DNA of 64,000 bases from Venturia oleaginea. Lineage: Eukaryota > Ascomycota > Dothideomycetes > Venturiales > Venturiaceae. The notes beneath the pieces are model-generated. The model did no database searches, was not told the origin of the DNA, and was given only the letters and a program-made list of their open reading frames with translations. The stretch is taken from assembly GCA_013176395.1 (NCBI GenBank), contig JABMLP010000002.1, forward strand, positions 1,116,001-1,180,000, given 5' to 3'. Below are positions 1-11,842 of this stretch, piece by piece; position 1 is the stretch's first letter; each line of letters begins with the position of its first letter. Made by a program: the position numbers and the translations under genes.

Positions 1-816
1 GACGTCCACTCTCTATTCAACAGGTCGGCGCAACGATCACGAGAGAGGGACTTTCGTGTTCCACCAATAAGCCACGACCGCCGATACAACTTTGGACGTC
101 TCTTGTCACGTTTGACAGCATCTCAGCCGCAATTTCGACAAGACTGGCTCGTGGGCGCCGTGGAAGGAAAATGCCAGCCGGAGCGTTGTTCTTGCCACGG
201 AGAGACACAAGCGTGAGTGTGGACGCCGATACGGGATTCTCCGCATATCTTTACTAATTGGTGATTTCCAAACAAAGTGCCTTGCAGGCACACCTTTTGG
301 CAGTGGAGGAGGAGGTGGTGCCCTTATATGTTGAGATTGCTAACCGTCGAATCCTTCGCTGCATCTCAGCCGCATAGTACGTACGCCATCGATAACCATG
401 GCGTGAACAGCGATCGTGGCCTCCCCATATTGTCAGGCCCGCATAAAAAAGGCATGTTCCCCGTCCCTCTCGTTCAAAGATTCGATGTGTGGAGGTACGG
501 AGTAGGGGGCCCTAGCTTCACACATTCCTCCCGGTCCCAGTCCTCCAATCAAGAAATATGCAGCGCATCTCGATAAATTGCCCTGCGTCAATGCTGGTCC
601 CGAAGAGTACAGGGTGGAGGAGGAGCCAGCACTACATCCTCAGCCCCTTTACGATTTTTTGTGGAGGCCTATATATTAGCTATGTTTTTGCCAGCCACTA
701 TCGTCTTTACTTGACCTTCATAAGTTCTCAAGCTGTCCATCTTCTGTCCCAACCTCAATTTAATAATACCATCACTTTCGCTAAATAATTGTCAACTATT
801 CTCAAACAACATCAAA
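1..816. other. intergenic, upstream of the GPI protein gene
   Basis: I find no gene here. The only sign of a promoter is an AT-rich TATATATT stretch near 670-677, about 145 bases before the ATG at 817, followed by a pyrimidine- and A-rich leader typical of fungal 5' UTRs. The open frames present are short and unlike any family I know. Confidence 0.5.
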
Positions 817-1463
817 ATGCAGTTCGCTTTTGCCGTCCTCGCTCTCGCTGGCTCTGCTGTTGCCTCCGTTGAGGAGCGCAACGTTGACCCGTATGTCTAC
901 ACGTATATTGACCATTTAGTACTCTCCCTAACTATTCATATAGAGCTCAAGCGTCCCTTGCCCTCTTCGGTGCTCTCCCGACATCTCTCGCAAGTGTCGC
1001 CATCACCAACCCAGCTGCGGCTGCCACCATCATCCAGGGTGAATTCGCTACTGGTATTCCAAGTTGGTTCTCCAAGCTTCCACCGGACGTTCAGGCCTAC
1101 TTCATCTCTGCCCAAGGTGCTGCAGTCCCAACCGGCGCTGTTCCACCTACCACTGGCGCTACTCCACCTAGCGCTGCTGTCCCAACTGCTACGGCCAATT
1201 CCACAGCGGTCGGCACTGGTGGATCATCTTCCAACTCCACTGCTACCGGAAGATACAACAACGGAACTGCCACGGCCACTGGAACCTCTTCCACCACCAG
1301 GCTCAATTCTTCGGCCGCTGCCACCACCGCCGCTGCAAGCTCCGCTAGATCTTCTTCTTCATCCAGTGCTGGTGCTTCCTCTCCAACTGGAGTTGTCGGT
1401 TCCGGAATTGTCGGTGCTGGAATTGCTGGTGCTGCAGGTTTCTTGGCCATGCTCGCTTTGTAA
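817..1463 (+). CDS. GPI-anchored serine/threonine-rich cell-surface protein
   Basis: Predicted secreted wall or membrane protein of 197 residues. Exon 1 is 817-890 and exon 2 is 944-1463, with a 53 nt intron (891-943, GTATGT...TAG). Residues 1-17 form a signal peptide (MQFAFAVLALAGSAVAS). A short conserved-looking part (about 25-80, with IPSWFSKLPPDVQAYF) is followed by a long Pro/Ala/Ser/Thr-rich stretch with many N-glycosylation sequons (NST, NGT, NSS), which would be heavily O-mannosylated. The end is hydrophobic (GIVGAGIAGAAGFLAMLAL) and preceded by small residues, the layout of a GPI attachment signal. The unspliced frame also stays open past 1463 in another phase and should not be taken as the protein. 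The family is not recognised; the function is probably structural. The splice phase is firm because only this junction gives a frame ending in the GPI signal. Confidence 0.75.
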
Positions 1464-2759
1464 ACATCTGATTTCACCAGACTGAAGGGAACAAGGCAAT
1501 GAGTACATCCGGCCAGTCCATCGGCTCGAAGCGCTCGACCGACCAGCGAATATGACTGCTCAACGATCCGTCTCGTACGTCCGTGGATGCGCCGGGGTTG
1601 TTGAGAAGTAGAGATAGAATTGAAACCTCTTTGGAGTTGGGCCATATACCCCCTCCAAGATGAAAGGTTGTTCTGGATAGCTTATAACCATTAATTATTA
1701 ATCCTTCCATAGACGCCTACAAATTCACTTCGTTGTTAATCGTTTACTTGAAGCTTAATGGAGCCAATGTCGTACTCGTGTTTGACCAACCGGACTAAAT
1801 GTTGCGACGGCGGCGTGATGTCCACAATATGTAACTTGATGTCTTTCCTTTTTATCACGCATTAATTGAGGAACAGGGTGTGCTGAGTGCCCGCGTGGAA
1901 AATTTGTCCATGACATCCTTTTAGCTTCTTGAAATACAGCCTTGGTCTTGATCTCCCGCGACATGCACCCGCCCTCGATGAGAAGCATCATGATCATGTC
2001 AGCAAGACGGTCGCGGAAAAAGAAATGGCACTGATCACGTGCGTTGCAAACTGCGTGAACGCAAAAAAAGATATCCAAGGCAACTTGAAATGCAGCATCA
2101 TCATGAGTCATGACCCGCATCAAAGGCTTTGCACAGCCATGAATGATGGAAGCCTTGAGCCGCCTCTTATCTGGAACGTCAACGTCTTACTGCGGATACC
2201 CCGCTTGGAAGAGCTTTCTGTCGATCGCTCACCTCCAGATTTTCCAATGGATTTTACCTAAACCATCTCCCGGATCTTGACGTGGGAGCGCATGGAGAAA
2301 AGGTGTGTGAGTGTGTCAGACTGAAGTCAAAATCTTGCCCAAGACGCGGCGTCAATTGGAATGCGAAAGAGCAGAACCATAGTTCGGTACGAGTGCAACG
2401 TCTAAACGTAAGCGCTCCTGCTGGGTCGAACGACATCATCGACCGCAGAACGAGAATGTTGCAATCCTCCGTGAGTCCGTTTGTCCAACCTTGACATCTG
2501 CCTCCCTGCATCCTTTAGAACCCGCACGTTACGTCGATCCCATCGTTTCTGCAACGCGACTGCTTAAGACACTCCGGCTTCCCTTGCGACTTCCAGTTCT
2601 CATCCGCTACCGTTTCTCTCAAAGGCCTTTCGCCGCCTTTTACCCCCTTTATCCAGCTGGACATCAAGCCATCTATCATCAGTGGTTAATGTGGACTGTG
2701 GTTTATCAACACATTTGCTTTTATTATACTCCCTTCACGCAATTTGTGCGTTCGATAAA
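1464..2759. other. intergenic
   Basis: About 1.3 kb without a recognisable gene. Short open frames on both strands have no family signature. The last 150 bases before 2760 are pyrimidine-rich and probably hold the promoter and leader of the amino-acid transporter gene. Confidence 0.45.
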
Positions 2760-4428
2760 ATGGCGGTGAATAAGCTCTCGCAGCGTCTGTCTCGCTCTTT
2801 CGACGAGAAAGACCCAGTAGACGAAAAGGACATCACCACTGGCGCTGAAGATGTTGAGAGACAAGGACAGCTGGAGGGTCGAAAACGCGGCAATCGAATT
2901 GATGGACCAGCCAGTGGGGATGCGGCCTCTGGCAGCAGTATTGAAGCGCTCATCGCAGCCGAAGCAAACAATGCCATCAAGTATCGTACTTGTAGTTGGC
3001 AAAAAGTGAGCTTGAACCCTCATGAGTGACACCTATTATGGTACTCATATTGAGAAGATGGGATTCTAATTCCATTGTAGACTGCGGCGTTACTCTTTTC
3101 TGAGTACATTTGCCTGGCAATCATGTCTTTTCCATACTCGTACGCAATTCTGGGTTTGGTGCCCGGGCTAATTCTCACCGTCGTGGTTGCTGCACTGGTG
3201 CTGTACACCTCATTAATCTTATGGTATGTTCAAATCCTCTCAAATGAAGGCTGATCATAAGCTAACTCAATGAATTAGGGACTTCTGTCTTCGCCACCCT
3301 GAAGTCAAGGACGCTTGCGATATCGGCCAAATGCTGTTCTGGAATAAGAAGTGGGCCTGGTGGTTCACGGCCGTGATGTTTGTATTGAACAATACCTTCA
3401 TCCAGGGCCTACATTGCCTTGTAGGCGCAAAGTACCTCAACACCATCTCCAACCACGGTCTTTGCACAATCGGATTTTCCGCAATTGTGGCTGTCATATC
3501 CTGGTTTGCATCACTCCCGAGAACTTTCGATTTCCTTGCAAAGATGGCTACTTTGTCGGCGCTCTTCACTTTCTTCTCGGTCATTCTGGCGACCATCTTC
3601 ACAGGTATTGAGGGAAAACCTGCTAGCTACCCAGACTATGGCGAAGTCCAGGTTCTTGCTGTCCCGGCCGCCACAACTACGTTCGTTGCAGGAATGAACG
3701 CCTTCATGAACATTAGCTACACCTTCATTGGACAGATTACGCTCCCATCCTTCATTGCGGAGATGAAGAATCCTCATGATTTCCCAAAGGCTCTCTGGGC
3801 GGTCACAATTGCTGAGGTCATCCTCTTCAGTCTGGTCGGTTCTGTTATCTACGCCTACACCGGGACGAATTACAACACCTCGCCAGCATTCGGATCGATC
3901 AGCAATGATGTTTACAAGAAAGTGTCTTTCAGTTTCATGATCCCAACCATTATCTTTTTGGGTGTCTTATACGCCTCTGTCACTGCCCGGTTCGTCTTCT
4001 TCAACATCTTCGGAAGAGACAGCAAGCACAGGACGGGCAATACCGTTGTCGGCTGGGCTGTTTGGGTGGGAATCCTGGCTATTACCTGGGTCTTCGCTTT
4101 CATCATCGCCGAAGTCATCCCTTTCTTCTCGGATCTATTGTCCATCATGTCTTCACTGTTCGACTCATTCTTCGGATTTATCTTCTGGGGCGTTGCGTAC
4201 TTCCGTATGCGCAATGCGGACTTTGGACCTAATTACTACAGTTCCAGAGGCATTAGGGGGTGGGCTGGATTCATTTTCAACATCGTTCTCTGTATGATTG
4301 GGTTGTTATTTTTGACCGGTGGTACGTATGCCAGTGTTCAGAGCATAATCGATGGATATAAGGCGAACACCTTTGGTGGTGCGTTCTCGTGTGCGGATAA
4401 TGGTGTTAAAGGGGTATCGCCGCCATAA
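2760..4428 (+). CDS. amino-acid transporter, AAAP family (neutral amino-acid permease, MTR-like)
   Basis: Integral membrane permease of 512 residues, likely importing neutral or aromatic amino acids across the plasma membrane by proton symport (family knowledge; Neurospora MTR is the best-known member). Exons are 2760-3005, 3081-3223 and 3279-4428; both introns are GT-AG and keep the frame. The charged cytosolic N-terminus (about 80 residues) is followed by about eleven hydrophobic segments. The first carries TAALLFSEYICLAIMSFPYS, the usual start of the Aa_trans domain. The segment FIAEMKNPHDFPKAL in the middle is a typical loop of this family. The C-terminus is short. Substrate specificity cannot be read from the sequence. 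The ATG at 2760 was chosen because it opens the frame that splices cleanly into the transmembrane part. Confidence 0.85.
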
Positions 4429-4799
4429 TGAGCTGCTGAAGACACTTGATACCCATAGGGTGAAACGTGAGGTGTTAGATCGGCTACTTACCTTCTCGGT
4501 AATCAATGAGAGGTTATCGTTTGTTCGTGATGAATACATATTGCTCTAACTCGCAGGCCGGGAAGCGACGATTAAGACTAAACCATCTTTATTTTTGATC
4601 AGCCTTTGACCAAATGCAGCACGTTCAACAGTGTTGAATGTTTGTTTCCACCTTGAGCCGAACCAGCGCGGCCTCGGAGTTATTGTGACATCAGCTGTTT
4701 AATGAAAACAGCTTGCCAAATACGAGTTTCCAGAACAAACGCATACCCCTCAATCCAACTATCAGTTCTCCCCTTGCTTGACCGTTGAAGTTCGAGATC
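4429..4799. other. intergenic between transporter and OPI3
   Basis: This is 371 bases holding the 3' region of the transporter gene and the promoter of OPI3. No other feature is seen. Confidence 0.45.
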
Positions 4800-5691
4800 A
4801 TGGACGAAGTACCCAAAATAGTCTTTGATCTGTTGAGATATATCGACTTCAACCAGCAGAGTCTCTGGAGTGAGCCGCAATTGGATGTCTACGAACCATT
4901 TTGACCCACTACTGACCTGGCGCATAGTTTCTGCGGCCTCCATCGCGTTCAACCCAACTTTCTGGAAGTGAGTTTGATTATATTACGAGTGTTTGATATG
5001 GACTAATGAGGATGTAGTATTGCTGCCAGACAAGGTAAGCGATTCACTTAATGGCATTCCTGCTGAGCTGTCTAACTCGGCGCAAACAGAATACCATAAT
5101 AAGGTCATCACCAAGATCTTTAAGAACCCGTATTTTGGCTGCTATGCCCTCGCCGTAACTATTTTCTCGCTGGGAATCTTCCGCGATGCTCTGTATGTTC
5201 CAAGCTCCAAATCGCCTCAATCAGATCTAACAAGTGAATAGCTACACCCGCGCCCTAGAGCACCAACCTGCCCACCCCGAAATCTTAGCCAATCCCCTCA
5301 CGAAACCTCTCGCCCTGGCCCTCTTCGCCAGCGGCAATGTCCTCGTCCTCACCTCGATGTGGGCCCTCGGCGTCACAGGCACATACTTGGGAGACTACTT
5401 TGGCATCTTGATGGATGACATGGTCACTGGATTCCCGTTCAATGTAACGGGAAGTCCTATGTACTGGGGCTCTACAATGAGTTTCATGGGAACGGCATTG
5501 TGGTTTGGCAAGCCGGCGGGTGTGTTCTTGACTATTCTGGTTTACGTGGCTTATTGGATTGCGTTGAAGTTTGAGGAGTATGCTCACCCAAACATTTAAC
5601 CGGGAAGATATCATTGCTAATAGGTTGCAGTCCATTCACCGCCGAAATCTACGCCAAGCGTGAGCGCGCTCGTGCTGCTGGCAAGAAGTAG
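4800..5691 (+). CDS. OPI3: phosphatidyl-N-methylethanolamine N-methyltransferase (phospholipid methyltransferase)
   Basis: Catalyses the last two AdoMet-dependent methylations from phosphatidylethanolamine to phosphatidylcholine in the ER membrane. Spliced from six exons: 4800-4869, 4928-4967, 5018-5034, 5090-5192, 5242-5577 and 5631-5691, giving 208 residues, close to the yeast enzyme (about 206). Family landmarks are YIDFNQQSLWISAASIAFNP at the start, IAARQEYHNK, then SPMYWGSTMSFMGTALWFGKP and the C-terminal FEDPFTAEIYAKRERARA. Several membrane segments are present. Exon 3 is only 17 nt. The last splice junction creates Asp in FEDPF where the yeast and animal enzymes have Glu-Glu in the AdoMet-binding part; no alternative splice sites restore Glu, so this may be the normal form in the lineage. 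The gene is not apparent without splicing. Confidence 0.93.
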
Positions 5692-8191
5692 ACTCCTCTG
5701 TCCGTTTATCTTCGATACCTTCGAGTCAAAATATATAGTGAGATATACCACAAGCATGGAATCGGAGGTCTCAACGACGTAGCATGCATGCCGTTTTTTG
5801 CCATCTTGGCCCGCATTCAACATTCAGCGGTGGCGTTGGGGAGTCGAAAATCATATATTTGGCATCACAGCCTTCATTAGGAAGCGGAGGAGAGAGAGTT
5901 CATGGGCATTTGTAGGGTATGTGCAATGCAGTCAGTATCTCGGCGCAGTGCGGTCAATATCTCGGCGTGCGGCATTGCGTTGAGTGCTAAATCGAGCCCA
6001 GCCACGAGGTTGAGTATGATTTCACAGTCATTTCTGCCTCGATCTTCTTGTGCTGCGTAACAGTCGTGGTAACTAATGACCCTGGCCAAGTTTACGAAGG
6101 CACACATGATGCTCCTACTCGGTGGAAATTGACCGCTCCTTACGATAATTTTGAGTCGAGCATCTTGATTCGAACATATCTTCTGGGCATCATGGCTTAT
6201 ATACTCATCACTGGAATTGTAACATGAGGCTGTTTGCGGCCTTCAACGGGAGCTTTTGGAAGGTAGGCGACGTGCTCTATTGCTATCGAGATACTTTGAG
6301 GTATATATGTCTCATTCCTACGGTGCATGGTGAAACTACAAAGCGCACGGGCGTGACGCCGATAAATACTACGTCAAGACTGACCGCCGGATCTGAACAG
6401 CGCGCGCCGATGGAAGGAAACGTCTTTATTGGCGAGAGAGCGATGATTGGAGCTTATTATTATCACCTCGTCGAAAATGGTGATATTTACGTCAACGGTG
6501 CAGTTTTTCTCTTCCACTCACTGGCCTGACCTCAATGCTGCGTATGCGCACATCCAGGACGGCAATTCAAGGACCTTCGCCAAGCACCACGAGAAATCTC
6601 TAAATTACTTACCTACCTTCCCCAAGATTGAACAGGAGGCGCCGCTGTAACGCTTAGCATTGGGCTACACGGGTCAGCTGATCACTGTGCAATAGCATGG
6701 AAGAGGTGTAAGTGAGAATACTTTTCGTTCGAGATTTGAGCCACACGCAAAAACGTCCAAACGAGTGCCTTACATGCAGAGTCGTCGAGCTCAAAATTAC
6801 AGTTCTGAAAGGCTCTGGCTATCCGCGAACATGAACATGCTAGAGTCTATTGCGAAAAGAAGCGTGCGTCGTCTGAGGAGTGATGGTCGTCAACGAGGAA
6901 GTGGTGATACTTACAGTTATCATCTCTCGATATCTTACGATCTTGTACTTCCTTCTCGAACCTCAAAATCATCATCTACAAGCTCATCGAGTCGACACTC
7001 TTTCTCCGTTCGGATCTTGAAAGGGAACGCTCGACATGAAATATCTCGAACTTGGTGTTCCTGGTTGCTGCCTAAATCCCTTTTTTCAAAGCTCCTTTTT
7101 ATACAATGAAGTATGGGTAGACTCTGGTCACCTCTTGGCAAGTATCGGTCAATGGCATCACATCGATATTCAGCTGTGCCGATCCAGCTGCAGTTGTATG
7201 AAATGGTTCCTTTAGCTGATTCTGGAAGTCAGCACACACTACGACGAATCAAGCCGTAAATGGTTTTGTGTCTCAGACACGAAAGATTCTGATCATCAGT
7301 GTCTCATATATGATAATTTTTGATGGAGCTAGAATGCCTTCAAGCAGAACTGTTTTACACCTCCGACTTTTCTACGAGCTGAATCACCAGTACTTATCAT
7401 CAGCAAGAACATCTGGCGAAGGATGTTAGCATTGGGTCATTACCTTGGGGTATCAAATGTGTCTTTCTATATTTCCGCAGTTTCCTCTTGGTCGTATCTC
7501 CTATCGTGTGTTCTTTCCTCAAGTCGCAGTGTATCGAGATGGAGATTTTGTTACAAAAATCATTTGCCAAATGGCAAGAAAATGCCCGCATTCAAACTGC
7601 AAAGCGCCAAAGCCTAAATTTTATCTTTGGGTCAAGTAAGAAAAGATTTAATAATAATGACACGGCTAACAATAGTGATTCGCTGTAAAAAACTCCAGCG
7701 AGAGTTGTAACGGACATTTGTGGACATCATACCAAGCGAAGCCATTTTTTCCACGTATGCATGAATCAGAACCAGAGATTTGACAAACCAAATTTGGAGA
7801 GTGAGATTGATCGAGCACCGCCGAGTTCCGGAGCAACTCCCAAACTTTGTCTAACCCTTTTTGATGTCATCTTCTTTTCTTTCTTGAGAATGCTTTGTTT
7901 TGACCGTCTCCATGCCCAAGACTCAATCAATCATACACAAGCACAGCTTCCACCATGCCGAGCTATTCATGAATTCTATCTCATGGAAGCAGGCAAGCGG
8001 GAGTATCCTAATCAAACCCGCTTTTGACGCAAAAATTTGGGTCTGCAAGGTTGAGATCTTTTAAAACTCAACGATGGACCAAGTAAAAAAATCAAAAACA
8101 AATGATTTTTTTACCCTTCAAGCGCTTCCACTGGCCGCTCGACTCTCTTTTCATACCACTATTCGGTTAACAAAAAGCACAGAAATTTCCA
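5692..8191. other. gene-poor region
   Basis: These 2.5 kb hold no recognisable gene. Several frames of 60-115 codons exist (one at 6765-7109) but none shows a known motif, signal peptide or convincing splice pattern. Parts near 7.6-7.7 and 8.05-8.11 kb are AT-rich with A and T runs. Confidence 0.4.
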
Positions 8192-8272
8192 CGACACCTA
8201 AGAGATTCGAACTCTTGCTCCCGAAGGAACGGGCTTAGCAGGCCCGCGCGTTAACCACTCCGCCAAAGTGCC
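8192..8272 (-). tRNA. tRNA-Ser (anticodon GCT)
   Basis: On the minus strand the sequence folds into a complete type II tRNA of 81 nt. The acceptor GGCACTT pairs with AGGTGTC at the 3' end (one G-T and one T-G wobble). The D arm contains GCGGAGTGGTTAACGC, with a good A box. A 5 bp anticodon stem CGGGC/GCCCG encloses loop CTGCTAA, giving anticodon GCT for codons AGC and AGT. There is a serine-type long variable arm (TTCCTTCGGGAG) and a T arm AAGAG-TTCGAAT-CTCTT. No intron is present. Confidence 0.96.
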
Positions 8273-10272
8273 TCGTTGAGTGTATGACTCAGTTCAATTA
8301 GTTGATACTACAGAAAACTTTACCAATGAGAGTCAGACCTACACTGGCGCCATCACGACCGCGCAAAAGGACAGGCAACGCAAAAGGAAGGCAAGATACT
8401 GTCCACCAAGCAATATCAGAAGTGCTGATAAGATAAGTAGAACATCTAACAAGGCAGGGCTATGGAGAAGAGGGAAAACATGTCTCAATTACCAGAATGT
8501 CACAACGACCAACGCCAACGAAGATAGGTACTTGAACTCTTTGTCTCTTTCTCATCACCATGATGACATAACACTCTACAAGAGACCTAATGATCGGGGC
8601 TGGATTGGTAATTAATTTTTTTTACATTTCTCAGCCGCATGTGCGCCGCTCGATCAGCATTCCGATATATTCGTGCTCCATGGACACCGGTCTGAAATTT
8701 ACCGCGCAAATCTTGAAAACCACACTCATTGATAGTAGAGTGTATCAAGCACATCGAGAATGCTCTCTTCGCGGACGATACAGTTGCGCTACGGCTGATA
8801 TGATTATCTCCCATCCAACGGGCACTTTGGTGGAGTGGTAAACGTGCGTGGAGACTGTTTCTTTCAGTGGAGCCTCTTTATTCCTCGGAATGGTTCTGAT
8901 AAGCTTAGTTGATATGTTGTGTTTTTAGCCATGGACGATCATATAGCAATTGTAGCAAGAGCTTGTGGTGGATTGTAAGATTTATCGTATAATGCGTGGT
9001 GGCATGGAGCATCTTAGCTTGGGATGCGTTACCTAAATTTCCGACTCAAGGGATGGAATGCTATTTCGGCGCTCTTTTTGCAGACGACAATCTGCTTCCT
9101 TCGCCATTTCCTTCATCAGGTCCCCATCGTGATCGTTCATCAGCCTTACAGGCGAGGATTGACAAGACTGGCTGCCATATCCGGTAAGTGCGGTTTCGAT
9201 ACTTCTGCTGTCAATTCTTCCTCAAAACACCAACCCCTCTACCATCAACATTTCATCTCTTTCTACTCCAATCTCGTCGCTTCCATCTCCATTCTACGCT
9301 GTACATCGATGTAACCATCACTATATCACTGTTCTCTAGTCTCAATCTCCCCAAGCAGTTAGCCGGCTCGTAGGCCTAGAACGGAGAAACCTGGCCGGTT
9401 CGTCGCCCATGAGTCGCCGCCACCATTTGCAGAAGCTGGAGAACAACGAGGGCACGCTGATTTGAATCTCATTCTGTGTCATATTCACATTCCTCATAAC
9501 ACCACGACTTGACCGACGGGAAATTTCAGTTTCATTGAGCATTTTGTGCGTCCGTGGGCAGCTTTTCTTTAGTGTTCATGTCTTTTCACCACCGGTGCCC
9601 GGATCTGACCACTCCAGAGGCGCCCGGTCACACAACACCAGCAGACGAACACACAGGGTATAGAGTATGCAAGGTCTGTCGAAACAAGGTTTTCTCCGCT
9701 GCGATCCAGGAACCAGGCATCTTCATGTATGAAGCCGAACAACCGGGAACACAAGAAACCGCTTAACTCTTTTGGTTCCAATCAGGCTAACTACAGTCAT
9801 TCCAGATGTCGAGTGTGACCCGTCCGCGCTCCGTGGGGTATGGTCAATTCTATATTTGTATTCACGTGGCATGAAACCTCCCTCTTAGTCATGGAGTGAA
9901 AGAATGCTCCCGTCGCATTCTGCAACAGGCTGTAATTTGCAGGCAAGGGCGTGGAGGCATTACACCGGCACGGACATATCCCTTTCTAGACAAATCTTGT
10001 GAGTGTGTCCATCAATTCCATGTGCCTTCTATCCGTGTTTCTGATCGATAAATACATCCTGGAACCTGCTGTTCGGCTTGATTTTGTGTGGTGTCGGTTT
10101 TTTTCAGCCTTGCAGTCTGTTGCTTCTACCTGGCTGCCCGAATCAACCGGTGCCGGTGTCACTCTTTACGATAATAATTGTCATAACCAAACCTATCCCC
10201 ATTCTTTGTGTATACTCGCTTGCTTAGAGGGCTGTCCTTCAACCTTCAGGGATTCGACTGGCCCATCTATCC
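8273..10272. other. gene-poor region containing a tRNA-Ser relic
   Basis: No protein gene can be supported in these 2 kb. The only feature is the tRNA-Ser-like 5' half at 8821-8851, described separately. The last 250 bases before 10273 are the probable promoter and leader of the membrane protein gene. Confidence 0.4.
8821..8851 (+). repeat. tRNA-Ser 5'-half relic (possible SINE head)
   Basis: The 31 bases match the 5' half of the intact tRNA-Ser(GCT) at 8192-8272 with about four differences. Two of these are C-to-T changes at CpG sites. The A box TGGTGGAGTGG is preserved, but the anticodon arm, variable arm and T arm are not found downstream. It lies on the opposite strand about 550 bases from the intact gene. 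It could be a decayed partial copy or the head of a tRNA-derived SINE; GGTTCTGATAA at about 8891 resembles a B box only weakly. Confidence 0.6.
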
Positions 10273-11307
10273 ATGGCGAAAAAATCATTTGCTTTGCTAG
10301 CTCTAGATTTGGGATTTTGGGTAGCATGCAGTTATGCTCAGATGGAACAGCCATCGCGGTACCGGACGCCCCATTCAGGAATCAGCCGTCGACAGCAATT
10401 TCCCGTATCGATATCATCTCTGACTCAAGATGTCCCTACTGAGAATACACCGGCAGCAAATACTGGATCTATCACCACCTTGAATAGAAGAGCTGGAGAG
10501 ACAAATGGGGGAGGAGGTCAAGGAGGAGAGCAGGGGAATAGCGATGGAGGAGATGCGGCGGCAAACAGTCAGATGGCGACTATCATCTTAAGCAGTGTCA
10601 TAGGGACAATTATTTTAGTTGTTTTGGGCATCCTTATGTGGCACTTTTACAAGAAACATCAGTCAAAGAGACACGCCATGACACGTCTGGAAACGCCGGG
10701 CGAGCACGAATTTGACAAGTGGCGAGTATCGTCGATGCCAACAACACCGAGAGCGGACAAGCATCCGATTCCGTCATCACCTTTGGCAACGCCAGTTGCA
10801 GCACAGTCGCATAATTCGAAGCGCTACTACGCCCGGCCCAAGTCCCCTCATGTGTTTGATCGAGGAGGAATAAGATCGGTCTCATCGCATGGTCTACTCG
10901 ATCGTCATACTTCCATCGACAGCAGATCGACCTCTCAAAACGGCCTCTCTGGCCATGCTGGACATCGCTACTCGAGATCGGCCAACAGCGTCCGCGGTTA
11001 CATGCAACATCGAGCGGAAATAAGCAGATCAACACAGTCCTTGACAAACCGACGAGCACCAGCACCGCTGTTTGGAGGCGAGATCGCTCCCGAGGATGAA
11101 AATAACATTCCTCACGTTCCTGAGCCTGTTCGACCTCGCTCAACATCTCTATCGCCACTAGCAGGGTCTCCGTCTATGCCTGGCGATGATGATTTTGATT
11201 TTGGATTTCAGCAGCGGCGAATGACAATGGAGAGAAATAAGAGGTATTCTAATGCTTCGGAAACGTCGTTCAATGAGCTTCCTGCGGCTCCTCCGAAGAA
11301 CTTTTGA
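10273..11307 (+). CDS. secreted/type I single-pass membrane protein of unknown function
   Basis: An uninterrupted frame of 344 residues. Residues 1 to about 22 are hydrophobic and end in CSYAQ, a plausible signal peptide. A short low-complexity ectodomain follows (glycine- and serine-rich, about 23-100). One strong membrane segment (about 102-125, ATIILSSVIGTIILVVLG) is followed by basic residues YKKHQSKRH, so the C-terminal 215 residues should be cytosolic. The tail is rich in Ser, Arg and Pro with several RS and SP/TP pairs, suggesting phosphorylation. The layout (signal peptide, short ectodomain, one membrane segment, long disordered tail) recalls fungal wall-stress sensors, but there is no WSC domain and I do not recognise the family. 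A palindromic repeat starts about 19 bases after the stop codon. Confidence 0.7.
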   Translation: MAKKSFALLALDLGFWVACSYAQMEQPSRYRTPHSGISRRQQFPVSISSLTQDVPTENTPAANTGSITTLNRRAGETNGGGGQGGEQGNSDGGDAAANSQMATIILSSVIGTIILVVLGILMWHFYKKHQSKRHAMTRLETPGEHEFDKWRVSSMPTTPRADKHPIPSSPLATPVAAQSHNSKRYYARPKSPHVFDRGGIRSVSSHGLLDRHTSIDSRSTSQNGLSGHAGHRYSRSANSVRGYMQHRAEISRSTQSLTNRRAPAPLFGGEIAPEDENNIPHVPEPVRPRSTSLSPLAGSPSMPGDDDFDFGFQQRRMTMERNKRYSNASETSFNELPAAPPKNF

Positions 11308-11325
11308 AATCGAGTACCATCTTTT

Positions 11326-11401
11326 AACTCGAGATCGATATCGATAAACTTCCGGCAATTTCCAAAAAGAATACCGCCAGATATTCATCGATATCGATAA
11401 T
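11326..11401. repeat. palindromic foldback repeat, copy A
   Basis: Imperfect inverted repeat. The left arm contains ATCGATATCGATAAACTTC then CGGC, and the right arm read on the other strand gives ATCGATATCGATGAATATC then TGGC. The centre is AT-rich (AATTTCCAAAAAGAATA). It lies just past the stop codon at 11307, so it probably falls in that gene's 3' UTR. Confidence 0.7.
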
Positions 11402-11740
11402 AATTTGGAAGTGTCGCAATAGAGCGTGTGAACTCTTCGCGAGGATGAATTGAAGAGACCACTGTGGTATCGGATAGTGAGAGCTTATCGTTTTTTAATG
11501 GCGATGTAGGATGGGAGACAGCTAAATCTTTGTTTCTGGGCTTTTGATGCCTATATTGAACTTACATAGAGTGGTGCTTTGTGATGGATTCTGATGTAAA
11601 TACTTATGACGGAGATGAGGTTATGAATTGCTCACGTAAATATCTTGTCAACAAGTCCTCCTAGTCAGTATCTGCACAATGACTTCATCATCCCGTTGTG
11701 TCCTACTAATGTCTAAGGATCATGGTGTTATCTGTAGACT

Positions 11741-11842
11741 TAACCTTTGCTAAATCAAGATCGAGATTGATAAATTTCTGGCGAAATGATTTTTTAAAAT
11801 TGCCAAGAAATTAGCAAAATCGATTTCAAGTTGCTGAGGTTA
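11741..11842. repeat. palindromic foldback repeat, copy B
   Basis: Imperfect inverted repeat related to copies A, C and D. The left arm is AATCAAGATCGAGATTGAT followed by AAATTTCTGGC. The right arm on the opposite strand gives CAACTTGAAATCGATTTTG followed by CTAATTTCTTGGC. Outer TTAACC and GGTTAA extend the symmetry. Confidence 0.65.

Noticed and set aside
1097..1645. 182-codon minus-strand frame opposite the GPI protein
   Set aside because: Ala/Val/Pro/Glu-rich mirror of the Ser/Thr/Pro-rich coding strand; no independent signal.
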